Shown piece after piece: positions 34,001-45,518 of a DNA stretch of 64,000 nt. The position numbers and the translations under genes are program-made. Within the stretch, counting starts at the first letter, position 1. Each line of letters begins with the position of its first letter. The notes beneath the pieces are model-generated. The model was not told where the DNA came from. It saw nothing but the letters and a program-made list of their open reading frames with translations, and did no database searches. This stretch comes from Hygrophila difformis (Eukaryota > Streptophyta > Magnoliopsida > Lamiales > Acanthaceae): assembly GCA_030278955.1 (NCBI GenBank), contig JAOANR010000015.1:37294487-37358486 (forward strand). The letters run 5' to 3'.

Positions 34001-35382
34001 CTTGGCCATGGTTGCTTATTTTAATATGGAATTAGAGCAGCTTGATGTGAAGACTGCTTTTCTTCATGGAGATTTGGAGGAGTCCATTTATATGCAAATT
34101 CCAGAGGGAATCCAGGATAATCAAATTGATGGGAAGGTATGTTTGTTGAAAAGATCTTTATATGGTTTAAAGCAAAGCCCTAGACAATGGTATCTGAAAT
34201 TTGATGAGTACATGACGGACATTGGTTTTGAGAGATCTTTATATGATACTCGTGTTTATATGAAGAACAAGGGAAGGCATGATTCTATATACTTATTGTT
34301 GTATGTAGATGATATACTAATTGCAAGTAAGTCATGTGAAGATATCCTGCTAGTTAAGTCTCAGCTCCAAGAAAGGTTTGATGTGAAGTTCTTAGGAAAT
34401 GCCAAGAGGATTCTGGGAATGGATATTTATAGGGACATAAATAAGGGATGTTTGAGGCTGCATCAAACATCTTATGCTCAGCAAGTTCTGAAAAGGTTCA
34501 ACATGTTTCTTTCAGAAAGTGTCTCAACACCTTTGGGAAAACAATTCAAGCTATCAGAAACTCAGAAACCGGCTGATGAAGATGAAAGGAGTTACATGGA
34601 GAAGGTTCCCAATGCTAGTGCTGTTGGAAGCACTATGTACTTGATGATTTGTACCAGACGTGGCCTTGCTTATGCTATAAGTGTTGTAAGCAGATTCATG
34701 GCTGATACAGGAAAGGTTCATTGGGAAGCTTTGAAATGGTTGCTCATGTATTTGAGAGGCACTGATGAAGTTGGCATTGTATTCAGAAAATTGGAGTCAA
34801 AAGAAGAAGAGCTTTTGAAGGGATATGTGGATTCAGATTTTGCTGCCAATGTGGACAATAGGAAGTCTCAAACAGGATATGTGTTTACATTGTTTGGTAC
34901 GGCTATAAGCTGGAAATCAATGTTGCAACTTGTTGTGGCATTGTCAACAACAGAGGCCGAATATATATATGTTTACATTGTTTGGTACTGCTATAAGCTG
35001 GAAATCAATGTTGCAATTTGTTGTGGCATTGTCAACAACAGAGGCCGAAAATATGGCCTTGACATAGGCTGTCAAGGAAGCTACTTGGTTAAAAGGAATT
35101 CTCTCAGAATTTGGAGTTAACCAGAAGTGTGTTAACATTCTTTGTGACAGTCAAAGTGCTTTGTGTTTGGCAAAACATCAAGTGTTTCATGAGAAATCAA
35201 AACACATTGATGTTAGACATCATTTTGTGAGGGATGAGGTGAACAAAGGTGTGGTAAGTGTGGAGAATGTCTCCACTGATGAAAATGCAGCAGACATGTT
35301 GACAAAGTCATTATCCTCAGTAAAGTTCAAGCATTGTTTGGAGCTTATATCAGTTGGTGATGCTGATATTGTTGATGCTTGA
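31056..35382 (+). pseudogene. gag-pol: Copia unit 2 gag-pol pseudogene
   Basis: Same domain order and same founder lesions as unit 1 (TGA 31287, TAA 31584, TGA 32300, G-run frameshift near 32504, Stowaway, 88-bp RNase H duplication). It shares with unit 3 a one-base loss near 31643 and a TAA at 31730. It shares with unit 1 the TAA at 33879. Private: TAG at 31985. It is the most damaged copy in the protease region. The C terminus to TGA 35382 is complete, unlike unit 1. Confidence 0.92.
33548..33807. mobile_element. Stowaway MITE in Copia unit 2
   Basis: CTCCCTCCGTCCCA..GGGACGGAGGGAG, 260 bp, TA flanks, same insertion point as in units 1 and 3. Confidence 0.94.
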
Positions 35383-35426
35383 AGACCTGGGTGTGTTTGA
35401 ACACATATGCAGACAAGGTGGAGAAT

Positions 35427-35891
35427 TGTGAATTGTGTCTGCACATGTGTGAGTAGTTAGCTGTTAAAGGTTGTAACTGTTACAAAGAAGAAGTTAGTTA
35501 CAGTTATTTCTTGGCTATCAGAATATATGACGAAGTACAATCAGAATAAATGATGAAGTACAAGAGAGTATATACTATAGTATAATGAGAGCATATGATG
35601 AAGTTATAGATAGTATATACTGGAGTGGAAAAATCTCAGTAAGGGTTCACGAGAGTTCGTAACATTCACAAGAGGTGTTTAGGATTACATGCTTGGAGTT
35701 CAATTAGAGATTATAGAGCTGAGGTTATTCTTGCTAATTGAGAGAGACACTCTATTGTAATCATCTTGATCTTGTGAAAAGAAAAGTTGCTGTTGTGTTC
35801 CCGTGGATGTAGATCCAGTGTGATAGAACCACGTATATCTTTGTGTTCTTATTGTTCTTGTTCTTGTGTTTGAGTGTGTGAGTTTTACAAC
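35427..35891 (+). repeat. Copia array LTR 3
   Basis: About 465 bp, shared between units 2 and 3, near-identical to LTR 2. Confidence 0.88.
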
Positions 35892-35939
35892 TAGTGGCGC
35901 CGTCTGTGGGAATCTATCAAGATCAGAACAATTGTTTCC

Positions 35940-38900
35940 ATGGCATCCAGGGTTGAGATTGAGAAATTCTCTGGCAAAAATGATTTTGGGTTATGGAGGA
36001 TCAAGGTGAGAGCTGTGTTGGTGCAATCTGGAGTTGCTGAAGCGTTAAAGGGGGCCGAGGGTCTGCCTGCTACCATGAGTCAAGAAAAGAAGAACGAAAT
36101 TCTTGAAAAGGCACACTCATTGTTGAACCTGAGTTTAGCAGACAAGGTTTTGAGGGAGGTGGCCAAGGAATGAAATGCAACAGGTGTTTGGGCTAAACTG
36201 GAGTCATTGTATATGACCAAGTCTTTTGCAAATCGATTGTATATGAAGCAAAGGCTTTATTCCACCAAATTCACTGAAGATAAAGGCATTGAGGAGCATA
36301 TTGATGACTTCAACAAAGCCTTGGATGATCTAGAAGATATCGATGTGAAGTTGGAGGATGAAGACAAGGCCATCATCCTATTGAATGCCTTGCCAAAGTC
36401 ATTTGAGCATCTCAAAGATGCAATGCTATTTGGAAGGGAATCCACCATTAAACTGGAAGAGGTGGAGTAAGCCCTTAGAGCCAAGGAACTACAAAGAAGA
36501 AATGAAATCAAGATTGATCAATCCAGGAGGGATTGATGATCAAGAAATCAAAGAGTAGCAATGCAGCACCTTCCAAGAAGCAGAAACAATCCAAGGGAAA
36601 AGAAGTTGCAGGATAAAAGGAAACCAGAAAATGCTGTTTCTGCAAGAAGATTGGTCATTTGATGAAGGACTGTTATGCTTGGAAAAGGAAGCAAGAAGCT
36701 GAAAAATCAAACAAATTTCCTGAATTTGCCGATGTTGTGCAGAACTATGAAGCAGAGATGTTGAATGTCACTGAATGTCCCATACAGAATATATGGACAA
36801 TGGATTCAGGATGTAGTTTCCATATGTGTCCTCACAAAGATTGGTTCTCTGAATTGGAGCTACAAGATCAGGGTACTGTGATTCTTGGCAACAACCAAAA
36901 GTGCATAGTCAAGGGAGTTGGGAGCATAAAATTAAAGTTACATGATCATTCGATTAAAGTCATCACTAGTGTAAGGTATATTTCTCAACTCAAAAGAAAT
37001 TTGATATCTCTTGACATGGTTGAAAGTAAAGGATATCATTTTGAATCAAGAGATGGATTTATCCATGTCAAGAGGGGGACTCAGATTGTTTTACAAGGAG
37101 TTAGGAAAAATAGCCTCTATTACTTAGATGCAGAAACAGTGGTCGGTAATATTGATGTAACATTAAAGGGTGATGTTGAGATTTGACACGAGAGATTGGG
37201 GCATGTGGGACAAAATAGTCTACAGGAACTTGCCAAGAAAGGAGTGTTGTCAGGAGTCAGCAAAACAGAAATTACACAGCAACCTATCTGTGAGGAGTGC
37301 ATCCTTGGGAAGAGCAAGAAGCAGGGTTTTCCAGATGGTAAACATACATCCAAAGCACCTTTGGACTACTATCATTCAGATCTTTGGGGGGCCAACCAAG
37401 TCTACAACAAATGGTGGTGGTAGATATTTCTTAAGTATCATTGATGATTACTCAAGAAAGTTGTGGAATTATATCCTTAAAATCAAGGATGAGACATTTG
37501 AAAGGTTCAAGGATTGGTGCAATGAAGTGCAGCTGGAGAAAGGCACCACTTTAAAATGTTTAAGGACAGATAATGGACTCGAGTTTTTGTCAAAAGAGCT
37601 CACTGATTTCTGTAAAGTAAAGGGTATCAAAAGACATCTCACTGCTCCTGGGAATCCACAGCAAAATGGGGTGGCTGAGAGGATGAATAGGACCATTCTT
37701 GAGAAAATTAGGTGCATGTTATTGGGAGCAGGCTTGCCAAGGAGATTTAGGGAGAAGCAGCCAAGACAGCAGCTATCTTATCAAAAAGTCACCTACTTCA
37801 GCACTTGGTTTTCAGGTCCCTGATGAAGTGTGGTATGGTTCAAGTTCCTCTTATTCTCACCTCAAGATATTTGGTTGTATAGCTTATGCACATATTAAGC
37901 AGGATAAGCTACAACCAAGGGCATTAAAATGCATCATGTTGGGATATCCTAAAGGAGTGAAGGGATATAGGTTGTGGTGTTTAGAATCAAGGAGGCAGAA
38001 AAACATCATAAGTAGGGATGTTACTTTTGATGAGTCTTATATGCCAATGGTGCAGAATTCAGGTAGTTCTTTTTCTCCAGAATCTGAGGCAAGAGATGGA
38101 ACAAAGGTTAGGGTGGAGCTGGAAGAGGATATTGACAGAACAGATCTCAACAGACAATATATTCAACCTGTAGATCAATCTACCACAGAAAATCAACATG
38201 GTCTTGATGGGTACCAGCTTGCTAGGGATAGAGAGAGGAGGATCATTAGACCTCCAATCAGAAATGGAGAGGCTGATCAGATTCATTACGCTCTATATAC
38301 GGCTGAAGAAGTTGAAACAACAGATCCAAGCACATATGAAGGGGCTTTGAGACGTCCAGAAAGTGTACATTGGAAAGCAGCTATGAAGGAAGAGCTTGAC
38401 TCTTTAGATAAGAATCAGACATGGATCTTACTCCCTCCGTCCCATTTAACCTGTCTTGTTTCATTTCTGCACACAATCCAATGCAGATTTTCAATCGTTA
38501 ATATCTCAAAGTATGTACAACAAAAAATTATGTAAAATATATATTAAAAAACTACATGATCTCACGATTCTAACAAGACTCAACTCGACTATTTTTCTTC
38601 AAATATATACTTGCAATAATGTTTAGTCAAAGTTAAACAATGAACAGTGTCAAAAAGTCAAACAAGAGAACTAAAGTGGGACGGAGGGAGTAGTTGATAA
38701 GCCTCCTGATCAAAGACTTGTAAGCTGCAAGTGGTTGTTTAAAAGAAAAACTGAGGTTTCAGAAAGTGGTGAAAAGATCATATTTAAGGCAAGACTTGTA
38801 GCAAGAGGTTTTACACAGAGGGATGGTATTGATTTCCATGAAATCTTCTCTCCAGTGGTAAAGCAAACTTCTATCAGAATTATCTTGGCCATGGTTGCTT

Positions 38901-40267
38901 ATTTTAATATGGAATTAGAGCAGCTTGATGTGAAGACTGCTTTTCTTCATGGAGATTTGGAGGAGTCCATTTATATGCAAATTCCAGAGGGAATCCAGGA
39001 TAATCAAATTGATGGGAAGGTTTGTTTGTTGAAAAGATCTTTATATGGTTTAAAGCAAAGCCCTAGACAATGGTATCTGAAATTTGATGAGTACATGACG
39101 GACATTGGTTTTGAGAGATCTTTATATGATACTTGTGTTTATATGAAGAACAAGGGAAGGCATGATTCTATATACTTGTTGTTGTATGTAGATGATATAC
39201 TAATTGCAAGTAAGTCATGTGAAGATATCCTGCTAGTTAAGTCTCAGCTCCAAGAAAGGTTTGATGTGAAGTTCTTAGGAAATGCCAAGAGGATTCTGGG
39301 AATGGATATTCATAGGGACAGAAATAAGGGATGTTTGAGGCTGCATCAAACATCTTATGCTCAGCAAGTTCTGAAAAGGTTCAACATGTTTCTTTCAGAA
39401 AGTGTCTCAACACCTTTGGGAAAACAATTCAAGCTATCAGAAACTCAGAAACCAGCTGATGAAGATGAAAGGAGTTACATGGAGAAGGTTCCCAATGCTA
39501 GTGCTGTTGGAAGCACTATGTACTTGATGATTTGTACCAGACGTGACCTTGCTTATGCTATAAGTGTTGTAAGCAGATTCATGGCTGATCCAGGAAAGGT
39601 TCATTGGGAAGCTTTGAAATGGTTGCTCAGGTATTTGAGAGGCACTGATGAAGTTGGCATTGTATTCAGAAAATTGGAGTCAAAAGAAGAAGAGCTTTTG
39701 AAGGGATATGTGGATTCAGATTTTGCTGCCAATGTGGACAATAGGAAGTCTCAAACAGGATATGTGTTTACATTGTTTAGTACGGCTATAAGCTGGAAAT
39801 CAATGTTGCAACTTGTTGTGGCATTGTCAACAACAGAGGCCGAATATATATATATGTTTACATTGTTTGGTACTGCTATAAGCTGGAAATCAATGTTGCA
39901 ATTTGTTGTGGCATTGTCAACAACAGAGGCCGAATATATGGCCTTGACATAGGCTGTCAAGGAAGCTACTTGGTTAAATGGAATTCTCTCAGAATTTGGA
40001 GTTAACCAGAAGTGTGTTAACATTCTTTGTGATAGTCAAAGTGCTTTGTGTTTGGCAAAACATCAAGTGTTTCATGAGAAATCAAAACACATTGATGTTA
40101 GACATCATTTTGTGAGGGATGAGGTGAACAAAGGTATGGTAAGTGTGGAGAATGTCTCCACTGATGAAAATGCAGCAGACATGTTGACAAAGTCATTATC
40201 CTCAGTAAAGTTCAAGCATTGTTTGGAGCTTATATCAGTTGGTGATGTTGATATTGTTGATGCTTGA
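35940..40267 (+). pseudogene. gag-pol: Copia unit 3 gag-pol pseudogene
   Basis: Founder lesions: TGA 36171, TAA 36468, TGA 37184, G-run frameshift near 37388, Stowaway and RNase H duplication. Shared with unit 2: one-base loss near 36527 and TAA 36614. It keeps the sense codon GAA at 38762 where units 1 and 2 have TAA, so reverse transcriptase plus RNase H stays open from about 38735 to 39952 (about 405 codons, YVDD near 39187-39198). Here the RNase H duplication is 90 bp and in frame. A private one-base loss near 37772 changes the local frame. It is not functional, because a MITE separates the reverse-transcriptase N terminus from the rest. Confidence 0.92.
38431..38690. mobile_element. Stowaway MITE in Copia unit 3
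   Basis: 260 bp, TA flanks, same site and nearly the same sequence as the other two copies. Confidence 0.94.
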
Positions 40268-40311
40268 AGACCTGGGTGTGTTTGAACACATATGCAGACA
40301 AGGTGGAGAAT

Positions 40312-40777
40312 TGTGAATTGTGTCTGCACATGTGTGAGTAGTTAGCTGTTAAAGGTTGTAACTGTTACAAAGAAGAAGTTAGTTACAGTTATTTCTTGGC
40401 TATCAGAATATATGATGAAGTACAATCAGAATAAATGATGAAGTACAAGAGAGTATATACTATAGTATAATGAGAGCATATGATGAAGTTATAGATAGTA
40501 TATACTGGAGTGGAAAAATCTCAGTAAGGGTTCACGAGAGTTCGTAACATTCACAAGAGGTGTTTAGGATTACATGCTTGGAGTTCAATTAGAGATTATA
40601 GAGCTGAGGGTATTCTTGCTAATTGAGAGAGACACTCTATTGTAATCATCTTGATCTTCTGAAAAGAAAAGTTGTCGCTGTGTTCCCGTGGATGTAGATC
40701 CAGTGTGATCGAACCACGTATATCTTTGTGTTCTTATTGTTCTACTTCTTGTGTTTGAGTGTGTGAGCTTTACAACA
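40312..40777 (+). repeat. Copia array LTR 4 (outer right)
   Basis: About 466 bp ending TTTACAACA before ATAGT, after which host sequence resumes. Confidence 0.87.
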
Positions 40778-40782
40778 ATAGT

Positions 40783-42432
40783 GATTTGAACTTGATTTTT
40801 TCTGCCCCAGTCGCCACATGCACTTGTAATTGTGTTCTTCAGCTGAGGGAGGTCGAGAATCATGCAAAGAAAAACAAAATTAGGAAAACTTCTAACTGCT
40901 ATCCATCTCCATCTCGGTAAGTCTTTTTTATCCTGGACGTTCTTCTCCCTCAGTTCGAATTTGGGTTTCCATTATTATTTTGTATAACGTTATTTGAAAG
41001 ATATTTTAAAATAGTTTGCATTTGGTTTCGTGTTAATTTTTTTGTGAATTTTTCATTTTAATAAAATCATACCGCCCCCTGTTGAGATTCCTGGTTTCGC
41101 CACTGTGTAAAAGTTATGTAAAATATATATTCCAAAACCATACAACTAAACGAATCTAACAACACCGAACTCGATTATTTTTTCTTAATATATACTTACA
41201 ATAATATTGAGTTAAAGTTGAACAATGAATAGTGTTAAAACGTCAAACATGACATCTGATATGGGAAGGGAGAGTATAAAAATGAAAATTATGAAAATTT
41301 GATATTTTAAATCTATGAATTTTAACGAATGCAACAAAATCCCATTTGACTATATTTTATTTTATATAATTGTATTAAGAAGTCGATCAAAGTTACTCAA
41401 TAAATAGTAAATACTATGCAAACGTAACAATTAAAAAAAACAGCTGTAGTATTTATAAAAACATGTAATTATAGACGGTCAAAATTTAGTAAACCTACGT
41501 TACTTTATTTTATATATTTTTTCTGTCCCAGAATGATGCCAAAACTCGACATATGTACCTATATTAGTACAGTGATCCATATATATTTGTACCTATATTT
41601 TTATAATTAGTATGTGACAATGCTGGAGAAAACCGAGGCCACCAAAAGCCAAGAAGCTTGTCTGGGAAACCAGAAAACTGCCAAGAGGCTGGTTGTAGAC
41701 TGTGTGTTATTGGTGGCGGTTTGATGAACGAGCTTAATGAACAAGAAACCTAGATGAATTACTGTTGTATTGAAATTCTATATATGAGCAAATCGTACTG
41801 ACTGATACATTAATAAAACCTAATTAAAGACCTAACCAAACACGTGTAAGCAACTTTACTTTAAAGGTAACACTTTCTGTGCAGAAGACTAAATTAAACC
41901 CCAATCTTATTAATAGCGTTGGGCCTTATAAATGGAAAACAAAAACCCAAATATCTACTTAAGTTTTGAGAAATTCTAAAAAAGTCTCGGATTAATTGTA
42001 TTAGCCTAATCCGCTTCTATGAATGTTAATTATGGCCCAAACTGATAGCAGTCGATTTTGACAGTTATTTTCATCCATTTTCGTGTCTTCGACATGAGAA
42101 TAAAATCACATTTTAGGGTAATGTGTATAATCGAACAAATAAATTGAGCAAAAATTTATATTTTTGCGGTGAAATTATTTTGCAATGAAATTATATGAAT
42201 TAAACATAATTTGGTAGAAAAAGCATGAAAAATCCAAAATGATGACAAACGTGGCTAAGTATTTGTTGTAGGTTTGAGTTACAAGCTGTGTCGCGCAAAG
42301 GAAATCCGAGCTAGGAAAGTCATTCATGGTTCGCACCACTTCCCGGAATCCATTGGGCAAGTCAGCAACCCGACGCTCATTGCCATAGCCACCGTCGGCC
42401 ATCTCCCTCATCGCCGGCAGCCATTTACCAGC
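40783..42432. other. Host-like spacer between the Copia array and the minus-strand Copia element
   Basis: Continues the host module interrupted by the array (GATTTGAACTTGATTTT..GCCACATGCACTTGTAATTG). A short open stretch with ATG at 40862 ends at a strong donor-like G|GTAAGT (40917-40922), but no second exon was found. CCTGGTTTCGCCACTG near 41085 looks like a hAT right end. 42260-42432 is GC-richer and continues at 61952, after the element; its nature is unknown. Confidence 0.4.
41101..41275. mobile_element. Decayed relative of the Copia-array Stowaway
   Basis: TTATGTAAAATATATATT..CTCGATTATTTTTTCTTAATATATACTTACAATAAT..GTCAAAC is clearly homologous to the middle and right half of the 260-bp MITE. 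It ends in a degraded GGGAAGGGAGAG. The left end is missing. Confidence 0.7.
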
Positions 42433-42437
42433 TCTCC

Positions 42438-42693
42438 TGTTGGGGATTGGATATGAAGTGAAAGAAGAAATTGAACAATGAATTTTCTTTAAGACAGGCT
42501 GCAGCCTTTTCGATTGTACTGAATATTTTTCTTGATACAATCACTTGTGTGTACAGCTCTTTTTATAAGTGCAATTACAAGTGATGAAATAATTAAATAA
42601 AAGACATACAATAAATATTATTGAAGAAAGGCTGCTACTTAGGAAAGAACCGAAGAGCTTGTCTGCTTGGGAATTACAAATTAACATTTAACA
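42438..42693 (-). repeat. Copia D 3' LTR
   Basis: TGTTGGGGATTGG..CATTTAACA on the plus strand. It differs from the other LTR at about 42452, 42501 and 42585. Confidence 0.95.
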
Positions 42694-42702
42694 TCCCCTC
42701 TT
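42694..42702 (-). other. Copia D polypurine tract
   Basis: AAGAGGGGA on the minus strand, directly before the 3' LTR and overlapping the stop codon of pol. Confidence 0.85.
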
Positions 42703-42783
42703 AATTTGTAATTCTCATCTCCTCCTTGAATTTTTGAAGCTTCTCAAATGACACTGCCTTTGTGAGAGCATCAGCAAGCTGGG
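42701..42783 (-). pseudogene. pol: Copia D pol, C-terminal end
   Basis: The minus-strand reading continues pol across the insertion through the duplicated CTGGG. It includes the usual Copia tail LADALTKAVSFEKL and ends at TAA (42701-42703). Now separated from the rest of pol by 15 kb. Confidence 0.88.
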
Positions 42784-45518
42784 TGAAACTTTTGACAAAT
42801 TTCATTAACACGAGTATTTTTCAATAAAATATATCAGGATTGAATTTATTAAATGAAAGGATGTTATGAATCGTGGGAAAGGGGTTTAAGGATATATTCC
42901 ACTTTTTTATTACTCAGGTGGGGTGCTTTAATTTCAAATGGCGCTGCAGTCCTCTCATGTCATGAAACTTTTGACAAGTCTCATGGTACAACCGGGATAG
43001 ATTGACCTTCAGCCTGTCACACTGAGGGTCCCCGGCATATGTGCCATGATACTTCTCATGATTTCATGTCATGAGATTACCTACCATGAAACTTTCGGCA
43101 GATTCCCACTATATGAGTATTTTCTGAAAAATCACATTTTTATTTACTCGTGTTAAGAAACTGTGCCACCGAAAGCGCACGGAGTCAAAAATTGCAGTAT
43201 TTATAGTAAGTACCGGATCGTTCACTGGAGGATGTGCGATGGAAGCAGGGCCCTCGCCGTTTACTAAGATTTTCCACTCGGTTACTCGATTCAAGTTTGT
43301 GATTGAATTACCAACTACTTGACATAATTTAAACTAAGCTATGAAAGCAATTAAAATAAAGCAGATAGAATTATTCTAGAAAGCGAATTAAATTCAATCT
43401 AAGAAAACAATAAAATTATTCTAAGAAAGCGGTTAAAATTATCTACGAAAGCAGATTTAAATTGAGACAGAAGGGACAGGGAGAAAATAATAAAGATTGG
43501 ACAAGATTCAGATGAAACACAGTTAAACTTCCATTTTGTTACACAGATCTTTGTTTGGGATAATCCTTCCAGACAGCTAACTCTCATGCTTCCTATACCA
43601 TGTTCCCTTTAACAAACAGGTACTTACAGTAAGGATTTACATGCCTTAAGACAGCAAAATCTAAAATACCACAGACTCACAACTGCCCTCACACGGCCGT
43701 GTGGAGGCATGTTATTCATCTGTGGTGGACAAGCAACACCTGACAAATCATTTATTGAAGTGGCAAGTACCGCTATCATTCCCCCATGTCACACCCAAAG
43801 ATTCTAACCAAGCTCTGAACTATCCCTTAACTCTCAGTCCTAGTAGCAGTTACACAACTCTCAATACAACCGAGTGACCTCTAACGAAAGCATTTAAAAG
43901 AAAGCGGTAAAGAAAGCATTTAAAATCCTATCACTCGGAGGTTTTTTGAAAGTTTGACCCTGGTAGTAAAAGAAAGCCCCCGGTCGGAATGACTGGATGT
44001 GGATCAAGAATTCCCTAATCTCGGTGAACCGCTCGCAGTGTTCACCTCCCGTCGGGTGGTTATGAGATACAAACTAATGAAACGAACTAACAAATTAGTT
44101 CGTTCCGGATGCACTCACTCAGGACTCAAAAATAGGCTTTGGCAGAAGAGGATAGCAGTTGAAAGAATGCTCAACCCTACCTTAGAAAATAACCAAGGCC
44201 CGAATGTTGTTCCTCTAGTATTATCTGTCACACCTTATCGGAATCCAAGTGGAATCTGACCCAGTGCAATATTTAATACAAGATTTCCAACAAATAGCAA
44301 TTTTGGAAATTAATAAATCTGAAAATCATTCCCTAAACAGGTACTAGACTCTCAATTAAAACACAGATCCTTTCAGTCTAGATGAGACCTAATCGCTGAC
44401 TCTGCTTCTAATTTCCCAAAATCAACCCCCAGTCGGATATGAATTAGTCATAACTGTCGAATTTATCCCTTACTCAGATCCGGATTTTATAAAGGAATTT
44501 TTGTTGGAAATTTATTATGAGACATCTGATTAAAATCAAGACTCCTGTATCCAAGGGAAGGATCCCAAAATAATATTGACCACAATATCTACATAATAAT
44601 ATCATGCATAAATTTATAGAGAAGTGTAAAATTAAATAACCCAAAATATAAGGTGGGTTTAGACAGAAGCTGATACACAGAGATGAAATAGCCGGAGATG
44701 AGAAGAATTTATTTGGTTAAAAAGATGACTGAAATAACTGGGGTTATCCGGACTGCAAACATCTGCTATCCAGGTCCCAACTATTCCAGATGGAACGGTT
44801 TTTAGATGGTGAAATTCCCTAAATGACAGTTGCCACTGTCATCTTAAACTCCACTATCTGTGAATTTGGATAAAAACCCACATGTTCTATCACTGCAATA
44901 ATTATTAGATGACATTGGCAAATATCATCTAACATTACTACAGATCCAGATTCGGGTTTGAAATTAAGATAAAGAAAAGAAAACTGTATCCGGATAGGGG
45001 TCAGCTGAGCAGCTATTATAATCCCGGATGGACTAACCGCCAAGGCTTCCACCGACCACTATTCGGACCATGCAAAATAACATTTAATAATTAATATACA
45101 GACCACGAGCTAGTTATCCGTGTGGGAATACCCGCCAACATTAATCTGATATATTCCTTATTAGCTGTTTCACACATCACAGAAAAGACAAAATAAATAA
45201 AAGAAAAATATTTTTGGGTCATCTTGCATGAGAGACATTGGTTTCTCATGCAAGGTATGAAAATCAATCCATAATCACTCTTCAAGTCTAAATAATCACT
45301 CATTCCATAATTAATTAATTACAGTCCGGACTATATACTTAGATCATTAGAGTTTAATCCTTTTGTAGAAGAATCTTTTAATGGGAAATTGAAAAAAATT
45401 CTTTATATCAAATTAATCATGGGTTGAGATCATTGGATTTCAACCTCAAAATATTAATATAAAGGTTCAATTAATTAATGGAGTGAGATGAAGAATAAAA
45501 ATTTGGCAAAAAGGTGCC

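Larger units (their letters stand above)
25666..40777 (+). mobile_element. Tandem Copia (Tork/Tnt1-like) array: four LTRs, three internal domains
   Basis: LTRs of about 465 bp at 25666, 30543, 35427 and 40312 alternate with internal domains of 4413, 4419 and 4420 bp. Candidate target duplications AGAGT (25661-25665) and ATAGT (40778-40782) differ by one base and occur only at the outer edges. All units have the same nonsense codons in gag, the same frameshifts, the same Stowaway insertion and the same RNase H duplication. The array therefore grew by unequal recombination of one dead element rather than by repeated insertion. The LTR is followed by a polymorphic TGGCGCCGTCTGTGGG primer-site motif. 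Confidence 0.92.

Noticed and set aside
25661..40782. Three independent Copia insertions side by side
   Set aside because: Single shared LTRs, shared lesions and target duplicates only at the outer edges show tandem amplification.
40862..40922. Short exon-like stretch with ATG and a G|GTAAGT donor
   Set aside because: 19 codons, no promoter or second exon found; likely chance.
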